A stretch of DNA of 64,000 nt, taken from assembly GCA_029204225.1 (NCBI GenBank), contig CM055102.1, positions 30,603,632-30,667,631 of the forward strand, read 5' to 3'. Of this stretch, positions 20,983 to 33,256 are shown one piece after another (the stretch's first letter is position 1; every line of letters starts with the position of its first letter). A program made the position numbers and the translations under genes. The notes beneath the pieces are model-generated. The model did no database searches. It was given only the letters and a program-made list of their open reading frames with translations, and was not told the origin of the DNA. The DNA is from Diphasiastrum complanatum. Taxonomy: Eukaryota > Streptophyta > Lycopodiopsida > Lycopodiales > Lycopodiaceae.

Positions 20983-22865
20983 GCGTCGCAGCAAGTGCTT
21001 TGGGGGGAATCATGAACTAGGTTTATGATTTTGTTTCGAGCGATAGAGACGACGGATTAACGGAAGATGAATTATCGACATCTTTCAAGCAAATTTCTGA
21101 GAGTCATTTTTGTGGTTGCGTATATACCTGGTTAGAGAATACGGACCTGAAACAAGCTATTATGAATCGTGATATCAGCTCAAAGTTGCTTCTCGAAGTT
21201 TCTGAGTCTTTTCTCTCCTCTTGACGTAGAATAGACCCTATGTGAATGAATACTGCACGATTTTGATAATTTGTTTTTCGTTTACATGTGGCATGTACTA
21301 TGTTTCTGTTTTAGCTGAGCCTAGCTTGTCAGACTGGTAACGAGTTTTTTCTCAAAAAGATTTTGTGCCTATGAAATCTGAAATGTGCCATCTGCATCCC
21401 ATCTTAAAGTTGGCCAAGTTTGTGAGTTTTAGCATCAGATTACTGTCTCAACATACATCAAGTGTCACATTCTTAGGGAACAACAAGAATCACTATGAAG
21501 GAGATCGTTCCATAGACTTACAAACATAGCATTACAAAGGTCTGATAATGAAGGGAGATGTGTCGATCAAGCCCAAGTACACTTTGTTAGTAAGCAGCTC
21601 GCAAAGCAGGTCAACAGGCAATTCACACATTGCTAGAAGCCTAGAAGGTACTTAGATGAATTGTTTTTAATGCTATTAAGTACTCCACATTATTTAAGAA
21701 GAGAAATCTTGAAGGTGCAAAAAATTTCAGATTTGTGATCGGGCAAAGAGTTTCCATTTTGTAGCTCCCTTTTGATGTTCACAGTCTCTACAAGTGGAAG
21801 ATTATTTAAGCTTTGCATGTTTCAAAGAAAATTTGATTTTTGATAAAGCAATAATTTATTATCGGTTTATCTCAAATTCTGTACAACTCTAAAGTGTGGT
21901 AAGGGGAGTGTTATAATATTTAGTAGTCACTTCAACATGATTAGGAACCAAGAGCCTCGACTTTCAAAGAAGAACAATGTTGATTCAACCATTTTTGCTA
22001 CTATTATCACTATTATATACAAGAAGACTAAACCTTGAAACTTCAAAGAAGTGCAAAGCTGTGATTTGACAAAGAGCATCAATTTTGTAGCTTGTAGCTC
22101 CCTTTTTCTTATGTTTAGGTTTAGGTGAGTTTCTACAATATGTGCGTGACATGAATCTCCTATTTCTTTTGAGTGAATAGTACAAAGATTTTTGAAGTTC
22201 ACTTCATTTCTACAAAATTGGACTGAAAAGGAATGAAGAATAAAGTGTGTAGAAGTGGAGGATTATATAAGCTTCACATATTTGAGAGAGAAGTTTCACA
22301 TAATTTGATCCTTGATAAATTAGTTCAATCCCTTTATAGCAAGAGGTTGTATCATAGATGGCCCATATGTTCGAGACTTTGGGGAACACATTAATAGCTC
22401 ACGAGAAGGTATGTCTGGTAGACCTCTTGCAACCAAAATGTTGTACGCCAACTACAATCTCACTGCAAAGTCTTGCCAATTCATAGTTCCTCCCACCAGG
22501 AACTATGCTCGTAGTTGCCTAGTTCCTCAATTCCTTTGTCAAAAGCAATCGACCTCCTTAATGAAGGTCTTTGGAAATATGTGCGATTAGGTTCCTTCGA
22601 AAACCCCATCTCATCTCCTTCTTAATGACCAAGTTGATGCCAGCTCAGTTGCTACTTTAAGCTCGGATCATTGCTTGGGGCCTCCTTTCTTTTTCATGGA
22701 GGTACTTCCTTCCCTCCTCCTTATAATGCATTTCCCAGTGAGTGACTTTTGTGCAAAGTGGTTCAAAACTGGCACACTAAGTGGAAAAGGATGTGTAAGG
22801 GGCAAGGTACCCTTAAGTAGTTCACAAGGTACATGGGCCATTTAAAAAAACCATAGAAGGCTTCT
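20983..22865. other. No gene recognised; diverged tandem duplication
   Basis: No coding support was found downstream of TFIIA gamma. Two related segments, about 21715-21870 and 22047-22330, share TTTTGTAGCTCCCTTTT, GAAGTGGAGGATTAT, TAAGCTT and TTGATAAA words. A stretch at 22340-22800 has a long fairly open plus frame (with MLYANYNLTAKSCQFIVPP) but no known motif. An upstream part of copia D RNase H may be decayed within it. Confidence 0.4.
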
Positions 22866-23128
22866 TAAGGAGGTGTGTTCAGAGTTGATAGCATGGAGGA
22901 ATCATCTCATTTGCATTCTATGTGATTCTTTATGCCATATTGAAATGATATTACAACATTTTGTGAGGGAGCAAGTCATTGCAAAGGAGGTGGAGCTTCA
23001 ACATGTGCTCTCAAGAGAATGTGTAGCTGGTATCTTCACCAAAGCATTGGGAAAGGACTTGTTCATGAAGCATAGGACATCACTTGGAGTGTTATCAAAG
23101 TCCATGCTAAAACTAGTTGAAAAGGGAG
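22866..23128 (+). pseudogene. Copia family D RNase H C-terminus and polypurine tract
   Basis: The frame at 22873 carries the end of copia RNase H: HIEMILQHFVREQVIAKEVE, then VAGIFTKALGKDLFMKHR and LGVL, matching the usual KHIEIRYHFVRE...DIFTKAL pattern. About a dozen residues before HIEM are missing. The frame stops after LKLVEKGV. The purine run GAAAAGGGAG at 23119-23128 is the polypurine tract that primes plus-strand DNA synthesis and abuts the 3' LTR. Confidence 0.9.
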
Positions 23129-23742
23129 TGTGAAAGATTCAACTAGTTTGATCATATTTGATATATTTCCATATTTGACAAATTGAGGCCAACTTTATTT
23201 TAGGCTTAGATTTTGACTTTTCAAATTTTATTAGTCTACATTTCATTTGAATAAACACTTTTTGAAAGTGTGGAAAAGTTAGAAGTCGAGTTTGGGTAGA
23301 TTCAAATTTGAATGTTGGGTACTTTGAATCTAGACAAAAAAATAGGAGGGTTAGCATTTTGGAGGAAAAGCCAAGTGGCCAATCAGGGTTTGGACTTATT
23401 ATAAACAGATGTAACTTTTTGAAAGACACATCTTCTCTCTTCTCTATCTCATTTCATGCTTATGCATGGTTCTCTTGGATTCTACTATCCATTGGTGCAC
23501 TATACTTGTGATTGCATGCATTTGGATCCACACGTGTGAAATATAGTAGCTTGCTGGTTTTGTATGGACAACAACAGTAGATTATCATTTGATTCATGTT
23601 TGATCAAGTTCTATTAGAGTTTTCATCTCATTTTGTATGTAGATGATAATTTTTCTACATTGGTGAGATTGGTAGGATATCGCATTTTATAACCCAAGAT
23701 CTTTTAGTAGATTGGATCATCAATGATCTGAAATCCATCACA
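23129..23742 (+). repeat. Copia D 3' LTR
   Basis: This is a direct repeat of 12483-13118 bounded by the polypurine tract on the left and TSD GATCG on the right. A block near 23520-23560 differs by replacement from the 5' LTR and introduces CACACGTGTGAAA. Confidence 0.9.
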
Positions 23743-23747
23743 GATCG

Positions 23748-24357
23748 TACGTGAGATGGAACATTGTTCATGTTATGCTTCAACACTTCTGCCAACTTTA
23801 ATACACCACAATATATCTACATGTATCGATTTGATCATGTTAGACACATTGCTAACCTTATGCATACATGTGTTTTTCCAAACACCGAAATCTGCATCTA
23901 CATGCCATCATATGCATGGGTCTGAAGATGGGCAGTTTTTTCCAATACTGATAGGAGTGGGTGCCAAAAGGAGTGGGTGCCAAAAGCAGGAGGAGAAGAA
24001 TGTGATTGTTTTGCAGGGATGAAGGTACCATATTTATAGAAGACATGTGAAGACGTGCTAGTGACTGATCTACAAAAAGTTTAGTTAGCATCAGACCACC
24101 AAAGAGTATTGATCCCAAAACTATAGTTGCGCAAAACATAATCAAAATCCACCATTTGAAACTAGAGATTTTGAGTCCGCTATATGGGGACCATACTACC
24201 CAATGAAGTTGCCAATGTTAGCTGAATTTTCCACATGAAAAATCGAGATTTTATAAATGGTGGTTATCTTTCTCTCCCTACAAAACACTAGGAGCTGACC
24301 CTAAACCCCAAGGCAAATGGCCAAGGAGGACAACTACCTAAACAAGTGACTTATGGA
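23748..24357. other. No gene recognised
   Basis: This is flanking DNA to the right of the family D target site. I see no supported ORF. A short imperfect duplication GGAGTGGGTGCCAAAA occurs twice in tandem near 23950. Confidence 0.4.
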
Positions 24358-25138
24358 CTATAATGAGGTTGTGCCCGACAAAGCAAAAGGCTCACAAACA
24401 TGTTTGATGCCACTTAAAAAACTTGGAAGACCTATCATAATCTTCTTCCTAGCCATTACCTCCAATGACTTGAAGTTGAGGTGTCCCATCCTTTTATGCC
24501 AAACTTCTTGAATAGGTATTTGCTCTCTTGCAACACATCCAACTTGGTTAGCAATAACACAAGCATCTAGTTTGAACAACTTCCCTTGCCTTTTACCTTT
24601 TCCAACCAAGCCATCCTTCCTTTTGATCACACAAGCATCTTCATCAAACTCCACCTTGAGGCCTTTACTTAGCATTTGACTCACACTAAGAAAATTCTTG
24701 GTAATAGATGGAATAAACAAGACATCCTCCAAATGAACATTCCTATTTGTAGAGAGAGAAATATGAATTGTGCCAATCCCTTTGATTGTGCACTCACCAC
24801 CATTGGCCGTGTAGATCAGCCTCTTGTCATCTCCATATGCCAACAAAGAAGTGAAGTACTCTTTCTGAAAGGTCATGTGTGAACTTGCTCCACTATCAAT
24901 CCACCAAGGATCTAGTTCTCCATCATTAGCAAGCATACATGAAGACATCACAAAAGCATCATCATTTGCATCTTAAACATCCAAACCATCCTCATCAACA
25001 ATAAGATTACCTTGCTTGTCTCCTTGATCTCTCTTCTTCTTGTAGCACTCACTTGCAAAGTGTCCTTTGATGCCACAATAGAAGCACATGAGCTTTGATC
25101 TATCCTTCTTTTTGCCATTTGAAGAACGAAAGAAGTTA
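24358..25138 (-). pseudogene. Copia zinc knuckle, protease and pre-integrase fragment (minus)
   Basis: From right to left: zinc knuckle CFYCGIKGHFASEC near 25085-25045, a stop, then the open frame from 24951 with protease WWIDSGASSHMTF (catalytic DSG intact). LFIPSITKNFLSVSQM and the pre-integrase VWHKRMGHLNFKSLEVMARK follow. It ends after a few residues of the next region (CEPFALSG). Gag proper and everything after pre-integrase are missing. The protease resembles D' more than A or C. Confidence 0.88.
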
Positions 25139-26308
25139 AAGATCATGAAATCTTCACACTACTGCCAATTCAAGAAGGAGATTGAGGACAGACATCGATA
25201 CAGAATGTCGAGCCACAAACTCTAGAGCAGGAAGGTGAAGACCAACCCGATGAAGAAACAAAAGAAAAAATAAACCAGCAGTGACAAGTCGGACCAAGTC
25301 GACAAGAATAAGAAGACATCCTGAACGATACATCAACAATCTTTAGTGGAGTGAAGACACATATGTCAAATATTGTAGCTATGTTGAAGAACCGATGACA
25401 TATCGAGAAGCTATCCAAAGTCCAGAGGGAGAATCTTGGAAGCAAGCAATGTCAGAGGAAATGGAGTCGATGAAGCAAGGCGCGGACACTAGAGCCACTT
25501 CCGGAAGGAAAGAAAATTGTCGACTACAAATAGGTATGCAAAAGAAAGCTAAGGTTAGATGGAAGTGTCGGACTATACAAAGCCAGACTTGTTGCCAAGG
25601 ACTACATGAAGATGTATGGTGTTGATTATTTCGACACATACTCACCTGTGGTCAAAATGGTGAGTATTCGACTAATCCTTGTCTATGAAACAAAATACGA
25701 TTTGGAAGTACACCAGATCGATGTCAAAACAGCCTTTCTCCACGGAGACCTAGAGGAAGAGATCTTCATGAAACAACCTAAAGGAATTGAAGACTCGAAC
25801 AATCGGGAGTACACCTGTCGGCTACATCGATGTATCTATGGTCTCAAGCAAGCATCACGAGTTTAATAGTATAGAAATAAATTTTTGATTTTGACAATTT
25901 TTGCAGATGACTCTTTAATGTTAGGAAATTGTTTGATGTTAATCAACGATACAAAAAGTCAGATATCTGCAAGTTATGAAATCACAGATTTAAGAGAAGC
26001 GGCGAAATGTATGGGGCTGCAAATTAAAAGAGACCGAACAAGAAGGCTCATGCACCTAAATCAATCGGAGTACGCAACAAAAGTATTAAAGTAGTACCGA
26101 ATGATCGACTACAAAGAAAAGGCCACACCAATGATAGCTAGTGCCAGACTGTCAAAGCAAGACTATCCGAGAGTGTCAAATTCATAAGATCAGAAGAAAT
26201 GATTGTAGACCTACTAACAAAGCCACTGGAAAAACCACTGTTTACAAAGCACATAAAATCAGTGGGAATTGAATAAGAAAAGAAAAGGTTGCATCGTTCA
26301 AGAGGGAG
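25139..26308 (+). pseudogene. Copia family A integrase tail, RT and RNase H remnants
   Basis: It begins with HEIFTLLPIQEGD, shared with the copy at 30209, followed by a decayed linker with stops. RT is split by frameshifts. One frame (25606-25866) has VDYFDTYSPVVKMVSIRLIL, VHQIDVKTAFLHGDLEEEIF and CIYGLKQAS. The next (25885-26094) has the catalytic region as FADD instead of YVDD, then DTKSQISASYEI. RNase H is reduced to its end (about 26190-26270). A polypurine tract AAGAGGGAG sits at 26300-26308. The 3' LTR of the same family follows directly. Confidence 0.85.
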
Positions 26309-26825
26309 TGTTGGAAATGGTGAACTCATGCAACCATTACCTGGCATTCCTCGAACTTGAAGTCCTCGAAGTGACTGACAAAGCAGCCATTCCCGAAGAG
26401 GCTGACAAATCGGCCCTCCAACCCAAAGACAAAGAACAGAAGACACTGTCCGGCAACTGTCGACGGACATGAGACTATTGGCCCATCATGCCCAGCCACC
26501 AAAAGATACGTTACTAGAGAATTAGTTAACCAATGTTTTAGCTAAACTCTCTCTTGTAATAGCTAGTTAATCTATCTTGCAATCTCCTCTACTGAGACAT
26601 AAGTATAGGATAGAATACCAGAACGATAGATCAGAATTACAACATAGCAAATTCTATAAGTGGAGCGTCAGGCCGCCAACGAACGAGACACTACCGAATC
26701 ACTCTGCAATCAAATTAAAAATACATTCTGTTTGTCCATCTCTGATTGTTGAGTTGCATTTGATTGATTGACTGATTGTTACATTGTCTATGATCTGTAG
26801 TCGAGTATTTAGGTCCTGCAAAATT
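26309..26825 (+). mobile_element. Copia family A 3' LTR
   Basis: It starts TGTTGGAAATGGTGAACTC right after the polypurine tract and ends near GGTCCTGCA at about 26825. It shares its first bases and the GCCGCCAACGAACGAGACACT-like block with the other family A LTRs. The exact right edge is judged by comparison with the LTR ending at 53666. Confidence 0.75.
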
Positions 26826-26899
26826 TAAACACATAGTGTAGCGTACTTCCACCAAGAATAGGCGCACACAGCTGAGCACCAAATGCATCAGCCTAAGTA

Positions 26900-29800
26900 T
26901 TTAGTCACAGAATGGGTCATTCCTGGACAGGTTCTTTCCAATCTCTTATAAGCTCAAATCACTATGCCCTTCTACACGGCTGTGAAGTTTTCCAAGCCTC
27001 TGAGGCATGCCATATTGTAGAGCTCCCAATAGCCCGATATCCAAGATGAGTTAAGGCAAGTAGAAAACAATGAAATGGGTCATAACGTAGATATGAGCCT
27101 ACTTCACATTGGTGTTGCTAAAGATAACAACATCACCTTACCCGTGCACTATAATTCTTATCCATCTGTACAAGCCATTATGGATAGTAGGTCTGGCGTG
27201 AATATTATTGCCCTGTCCTTAGCAAAGGCATGTGGAATAAACAACATTGGAAAAGCCTAAGTAGAAGTTACGAATGGCGGACCAAAGAACGACGACGCCT
27301 GTAGGTCACATAACTAATTTGTCGATTAGAATTGCAGGTTTGATATTCACTATAGAGTGTATTGTGCTAGACCTTTCTAATGAACGATACACCTATAAAT
27401 TTTTTCTTGGGACACCTTGGTTGGAAATGGCTGGAGTGATCCAAGATTAGAAGAAAAATAAGATAATTTTTTGGCAATAGAGATAGAAGAATCTTTGTCG
27501 ATGCCATGGGTAAGATAAATCCTACACGAACCGAAGATGATTGGTCTTCAACTACCTATGATGACCCAAAAAGTGTCGACACAACTATAAAGGGTCATTA
27601 TGTGCAGAGCACTGATATCATTAATTGGGCTCAAAAGCTTTAGTGACCACTGATTGTATCAATGTCACTCTTTGTGAAAAAGAAGTTTAGGATGAAGACC
27701 TAGTCAATGAACCATAAACTCCACCAATATCGACACTCTCATTTTACCCTTGTATATGATAAATGCACTCCCTATTGAATGGATACCTAAACACGCTTTT
27801 GCTATTGAAGTATCCACCAGTGAGGATGGCATTTTTATATTGGTAGATGATGAGTTATATGACGACCAGACTATCTACTTGCTAGATCCAGAGTGATTAG
27901 GAAGATGTTGTATATCGAAGAAATTAAACTTCCTTCATCTTTGGCTCATGTACAACATTTACAAACAAGAAACTCTCTTGTATATAAGCGTAAGTTAAAG
28001 TCTATCTATGGGAAATACATAATGATGAAGTTATAAACACCATTGATGAAGACTTAGTTCGAGAAAAAACACATATGCATGCCTACTACTGAGAGTACAC
28101 AAACATCCCGCATGCTAAAAAACAAAACAAAAGTTGATGTAAGGTTGATTGATAGCAATTGCAAATGCACGAAAAGTTGAAACAACCAATCAAACCCTAA
28201 ACCCTAAACCCAAATAGTTCCAGCCAAGCTTCATCATCTAAAAGCAAACCATTAGAGGACATTCCTAAAATTCCATCAAAGATAGTTGATGATCCAATAT
28301 ATGATGTTCCACAACATTTTAAGGATTACACGACTGATGACGTGATCCTCAGTTTGGTAAAGCCAAAATAGGAACCTCAACCACCATGAACTTCTTTTGA
28401 GGGACCTACAATGACAATACCTCTAAATCTCAAGAATAGTGATGAGGACATAGATCATTTTGTGCACGACGTCGGGGCTTGCCTGAATCCAACCCAATTA
28501 CGGAATTTGGAAAAGTTATAGTGCAAATTATAAAGAAATAAAGGGGGTACCTCTCAAAATGGTAGTGCACACGATTCCATTGTAGGATGGTGCAACACCT
28601 GTAAGAGCAAAACCTTATCGCACCAACCCTGTCTATAGAGAGAAGATCTAAGAAGACATTTAAAAGCTTCTTGATGCTGGTTTTATTTATGAAATCGAGA
28701 ATACAAGTTGGGTATCTTCAATTGTGGTGCTACCAAAGAAAAATGGTAAACTCCGTATCTGCGTAGATTTGAAGAAACTCAATGAGGAAACAAAGAAAGA
28801 TCATTTTTTGTTATCTCTAACCACACAAATCCTCGAAGATATGGCACGAGCAGAAGCTTTTAGCTTTTTGGATGGTTTTAGTGGGTATTTCTTAGTCCAG
28901 AATTGCTCCTAAAGATCATTACAAAACGGTGTTTATTACAGAGTTTGGCACCTTCGCGTATATAGTTATGCCATTAGATCTGCAATGCCCCATCAACATT
29001 CCAAAGGGTGATGCAACGCGCTTTGAAAGATCTTTTACACAAGAATTTAGAGATTTATGTCAATGACCTTGATGTACATTCATCTGAAGATAAACATCTT
29101 GATGCTCTTGAACAAGTATTAATTCACTATCGAAGGTTCGGAATTTCATTGAATCCCGAAAAGTGCCAGATTTGGGTTCCCCATGGTGTGGTACCAGGCC
29201 ATATTATTTCTCAAAATGGTATAGCCACTGATCCAGAAAGGATCAGGGTAATTTTGGAAATGCCGCTACCAAACATCGTGAAAGAAATTTATGTTTTTCT
29301 AGCACTACGCCGATAAGGCAAGGTCATTATACAAAATTGTTACTGATCCAAAGTGGACAGAAGAGCACATTAAAGCCTTTGAAGACCTCAAACAAGCTTT
29401 TAGTCATCACACCAATTCTTCTCGTGCCTGATTACAGTAAGGAGTTCTATGTGCATACGACGCTAGTAAGTATGTCATTGGTGCTGTTTTAACGCAACCC
29501 GGAGAATTCGGAAAGGATTTTCCAATCCGTTTCCTAAGCCATCAACTTAGTCCGACTGTAGTCAATTATTCCACAACTAATAGAGAAGCACTAGCAATGG
29601 TCTATGCAATTCACCAATTTTGTCATTATTTGCTAGGCCAGCTCTTTGTTTTTCATACCGACCATCACACTCTCCTGTATCTACTAAATAAACCATGTAA
29701 AACAGGAACAATTGCACGATGGCTATTGATTCTTCTAGAATTCAACTTTTGAGTTGTTGTTCGAAATGGATCACAACATTTCTTGGCTGATCATCTTTCA

Positions 29801-30088
29801 AGATTACCCAATCTTGAAGCATCCGAGGAGCCAATAAATGATGAGTGAGTTACCGGATGCATATCTATTTTATACACCTTTCATATCACCAGATATCTAG
29901 CCATTGGGAAAATGAATCCTCAGTTAACAAAACCACAAAAAATAAAACTCATTATCAAATCTTAGCCTTATCATCTTATTGCAGAAAAACTTTATAAGTT
30001 AGGTGTTGATGGTATTATAGGCCATTGTGCACATGAATATGAAGTCAGACAGATCATTGCCTTGACACACAAAGGTATTGGAGGTGAA
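26900..30088 (+). pseudogene. Ty3/gypsy pol: protease, RT, RNase H, start of integrase
   Basis: Domains appear in the gypsy order. Protease has IMDSRSGVNIIA near 27180, with the DSG triad changed to DSRSG. RT spans about 28570-29310 with VVLPKKNGKLRICVDLKKLN, AFSFLDGFSGY and, at the catalytic loop, IYVNDL in place of YVDDL. RNase H follows with ASKYVIGAVLTQPGEFGKD, TTNREALAMVYAIHQF and FHTDHHTLLYLL. At 29960-30088 there is the start of the integrase HHCC finger region (HLIAEKLYKLGVDGIIGHC, then IIALTHKGIGG). There the sequence changes abruptly to a copia integrase tail. More than ten stops and frame changes make it dead. It is a different lineage from the gypsy pieces at 1-1150 and 60653-61175. 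Confidence 0.88.
28191..28210 (+). repeat. Interstitial plant telomere-type repeat
   Basis: AAACCCTAAACCCTAAACCC is almost three units of CCCTAAA. It lies inside the decayed gypsy element between protease and RT. Confidence 0.85.
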
Positions 30089-31125
30089 CATGCTACTCGA
30101 ACGGAACACATGTGTACAGGCTCTACGATCCAACCATGAAGAAGGTTGTTTCGAGTAGAGATGTGAAGTTTGATGAGTCCACATTCCCTGAACTGAAAAA
30201 CGAAAGAGGCCATGAGATCTTCACACTACTGCCCATTCAAGAGGGAGATCGAGGACAAACATCAAATTAGAATGCAGAGCCCCAGACCCCAGAGCAGCTG
30301 GAAGCAGAGGATCAACCCCACGAACAAGAAATGTTCGAGCAGCGACGAAACGAATTTCGAAGGTCAATGAGACAAAGAAGACCTCCAGACCGCTACTCTA
30401 TGAATATTGCAGCCTCACTGAAGAGCCAACAACATACCAAGAAGCTATTCAGAGTCCAGAGGAAAATTCTGGAAGCTGGCAATGTCAGAGGAGATCGAGT
30501 CGATGAGGCGAAACGAGGCATGGACATTATAGCCACTACCAAAAAATAGGAAAATAGTCGACTGCAAGAGGGTGTACAAGAAGAATATGAAAACCGATGG
30601 CACCATTGGCCACTACAAAGCAAGGCTTGTCTCGAAGGGCTACATGCAGAGATATGGTGTCGACTATTTCGACACTTATTTGCCTATGGTGAAGATGACA
30701 AGCATAAGGCTACTCCTCGCATATGCCACACAGTACAATCAGAAAATTCACCAAATTGACATGAAAATAGCCTTTCTCCACGGAGATCTAGAGGAGGAAA
30801 TCTTCATGAAGCAATCAGAAGGCTATGAAGACCCCGACAATCGACAATATGTCTGTCAGTTGCAGAGATGCATCTATGGTCTAAAACATGCATCACTAGC
30901 CTGGTATAAAAAGCTTGATGGTCTTCTGAAGTCTCTAGACTTCAATCCTACTCAACCAGACTGCAATGTCTACATCAAAAGAGTAGGACAGGATTTTGTG
31001 ATACTGGCCATTTTTGTGGATGATTCGCTGATGATAGGAAATTCCTTGATGCTGATCAAAGATACGAAGAGTCAAATTTCTGAAAACTACGAAATCACAG
31101 ATCTTGGAGAAGCAACAAAATGCCT
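30089..31125 (+). pseudogene. Copia family A integrase tail and RT
   Basis: It begins mid-integrase with VYRLYDPTMKKVVSSRDVKF, straight after the gypsy integrase finger. After a linker (HEIFTLLPIQEGDRG, QRRPPDRYSMN) and one stop, the long frame from 30572 is a nearly complete copia RT. It has IGHYKARLVSKGYMQRYGVD, IHQIDMKIAFLHGDLEEEIF, CIYGLKHASLAWYKKL, and the catalytic region as FVDD. After NYEITDLGEATKCLG the frame runs on, without a stop, into gypsy RT sequence. It is the same family as 25139-26308 and better preserved. Confidence 0.88.
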
Positions 31126-31195
31126 AGGTAGTCACCTTATCTCTAGACAACCTTACAAGTTCTCTCAAAAAGAAGAGATAGAGACTAAGGCCATC
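31126..31195 (+). pseudogene. Scrap of Ty3/gypsy RT fused in frame to copia RT
   Basis: The residues LISRQPYKFSQKEEIE match gypsy RT (PISRQPYRFSHKEEIE on the minus strand at about 260-200). The DNA words TATCTCTAGACAACC and AAAGAAGAGATAGA are shared. The open frame continues past it to a stop at 31318. Confidence 0.8.
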
Positions 31196-32750
31196 AAATT
31201 TCAGTATCATATATCTTCTTCAAGAAACAAGGCTCAGCGACTTAGATTTTTGGCAACAAATGCAACCAAAGCTTATTTTTTTGATCAAAAATTAGTCGGG
31301 ATAGGCCGTTTCGGATAGAGCCAATCTAATTTGAGATTGGAATGTTTTTAGAAACAAAATTTCTGAAACTCTGTATATTTGAGGCTTTTAATGAGGCATT
31401 TTGTAATTGTGCTTGTATTACAAGACCTTATACTTTTATTGACTCTTATTTCGACTCAGAAATGGAACTGCCATGATTTAGACATTTTTCCATTGCATTC
31501 AATCAGATTATGCATGCTGAGGTTTACTATTTTAGATTGTATGCAATTCTGCAAATAAATTTCAAAATTCATGTCTATACTTGATTATTGTTAGGTGCTA
31601 TTTTAAATTCAACATGCCTACAAAACACGTAATCCAAAAAAACCCATGTTATAGAATGTTGTCTATAGTAAGAGGTAGTCACATATATAATGTTCTTTAC
31701 GCAACTTCGAAGTTCTTGTATATAACTTCCTTACAATTTCACACATATGTAATTCCTTCCTCATTTGTTGGATGTTGTTTGTAGTAAACTGTTTGAAAAT
31801 CCCATCCAATTCCAATTACCATCAATTTGGTTTATCTACAAATTCATGTCAAAATAGTGTACCTTTCACATGGAATACTGACAATAGTAATAAGGAATTT
31901 GACCATCGAAACTCACAATCAATTGCAAAGTTTTGTTGTTTTTGGAGTTCTCAATTGACCTGCTTATTTTTCTGCAGACTCCTGCTAGCCAGAGCTTTTA
32001 AATATTGGCCTGCTGCACCACAAGTCATGCAAAAACTTTACTTAAATTACAAAAGTGAGTATTAACTTCTTTTGATTCTCACTTTCGCTAATGAACAAAT
32101 CATTGTCAACATTTTCTGGAAACTTTCTGCGTAGTGTATTAATTGTTTCAACTTTCAATTACCAATCGTTACGTTCTTTCTACCTACTCTATTAATTGTC
32201 TCACCTTTCATTTCGCAATCATTAGGAATGATTTCTACATAAGAAAAACAATATTGGTTGCTTTTGAAAGATTGTCATGTGTACTGCTTGCGATGGCCAT
32301 AACAGACAAGGTTACGGACTTCAGACATACGAATCCGACTTACGTTATCTATGTTCCGACAATTTCCATCTTGTCAGATTCAACAAGCTCTGTCATACAT
32401 TTCAAGTCAACGGTAGTACTATCATTCTACATAATAGATTAAAACTCCACCACGTCTTCCTCAAAAAGAATTGAACCTTCATCCTTACTCTCTCTCTGTC
32501 TCTCTTTCAGAAACTCAATCTTGATTTTGTCAACAAACCGACATAAACTATTTTCTAGTATTCCTGGTTGTATTTCTTCTTTTTTTGTATCAAACCGAGG
32601 TTACAAATTCTCAACTAGCGCTTCTCTTGCAACAACTTCTGCTTCCAATTTCGGTTCAGCTTCAAAATTCGTACTATTTATGTGTTTCTTTGCCTGTAAA
32701 CTACGCATATGCACTAATAAAGCCACAGTTTCTTCCTCTTCTATGAACTC
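31196..32750. other. No gene assigned; one possible 77-bp exon (31978-32054)
   Basis: A plus-strand segment at 31978-32054 has an acceptor (TTTTTCTGCAG) and a donor (AAAA|GTGAGT). One frame, LLLARAFKYWPAAPQVMQKL, looks protein-like. A second cysteine-containing frame near 32277-32420 (CTACDGHNRQGYGL, FHLVRFNKLCHTF) could be another exon. Neither is recognised, and no complete gene can be drawn. Confidence 0.25.
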
Positions 32751-33256
32751 AATGAGATCCTGATCATATGCTATGTGTAGCTACACTTATCATTTTTTTA
32801 AGGCCTATGGACTTACTGATTACCTTATTTTTCACATTTTATGTATGTAACATATTTATTTCTAGAGCTTCAAGATCTGTTTTGTCATCCAAAATTGCGC
32901 AGGTAACATTTCCAAAGAGGTGCTTAATGATATCACAAACTAGGTCATAGGCATCTTGTAAGGCTAACATTTGAAAATGGAAGATCACAACCGGCTCCTT
33001 TTATGTTCTTGTTACACACTTTACTTGTATGAGTTCTAGTTCTTCAATTTTAAATGCCATACCAAATTCTTTGTTGTGACCTCTCCAGAATTCTTGGTAT
33101 TTTGATTTTGATTTATCGGGAAAAGCAATCAAGTAATTGGTCTGAACCTTCTTCTTCTGTTCCTGAATTTTGGGATAAACTTGTAGCCAGGCACATGAAA
33201 AAAATCCTGAAATTTTAAAACGACACTCTGGAAGCTCATAAAAATGATACTCGTAC

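Larger units (their letters stand above)
12483..23742 (+). mobile_element. Copia family D element, about 11.3 kb, with TSD GATCG and nested contents
   Basis: The outer LTRs are 12483-13118 and 23129-23742. They are direct repeats that begin TGTGAAAGATTCAACTAG and end TTCACA or ATCACA. The bases just outside are GATCG at 12478-12482 and GATCG at 23743-23747, a 5-bp target-site duplication as expected for copia integrase. Inside are the primer site, gag at the 5' end, and the end of RNase H plus polypurine tract at the 3' end, all in plus orientation. The middle (about 14.3-22.86 kb) is not D coding. It holds a minus copia D' fragment, repeats, an unrecognised ORF and an intact TFIIA gamma gene. 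The LTRs differ by many substitutions and indels, so the insertion is old. Confidence 0.85.

Noticed and set aside
23756-24145. ORFs to the right of copia D
   Set aside because: They overlap on both strands and carry no conserved motif, so chance frames are likelier.
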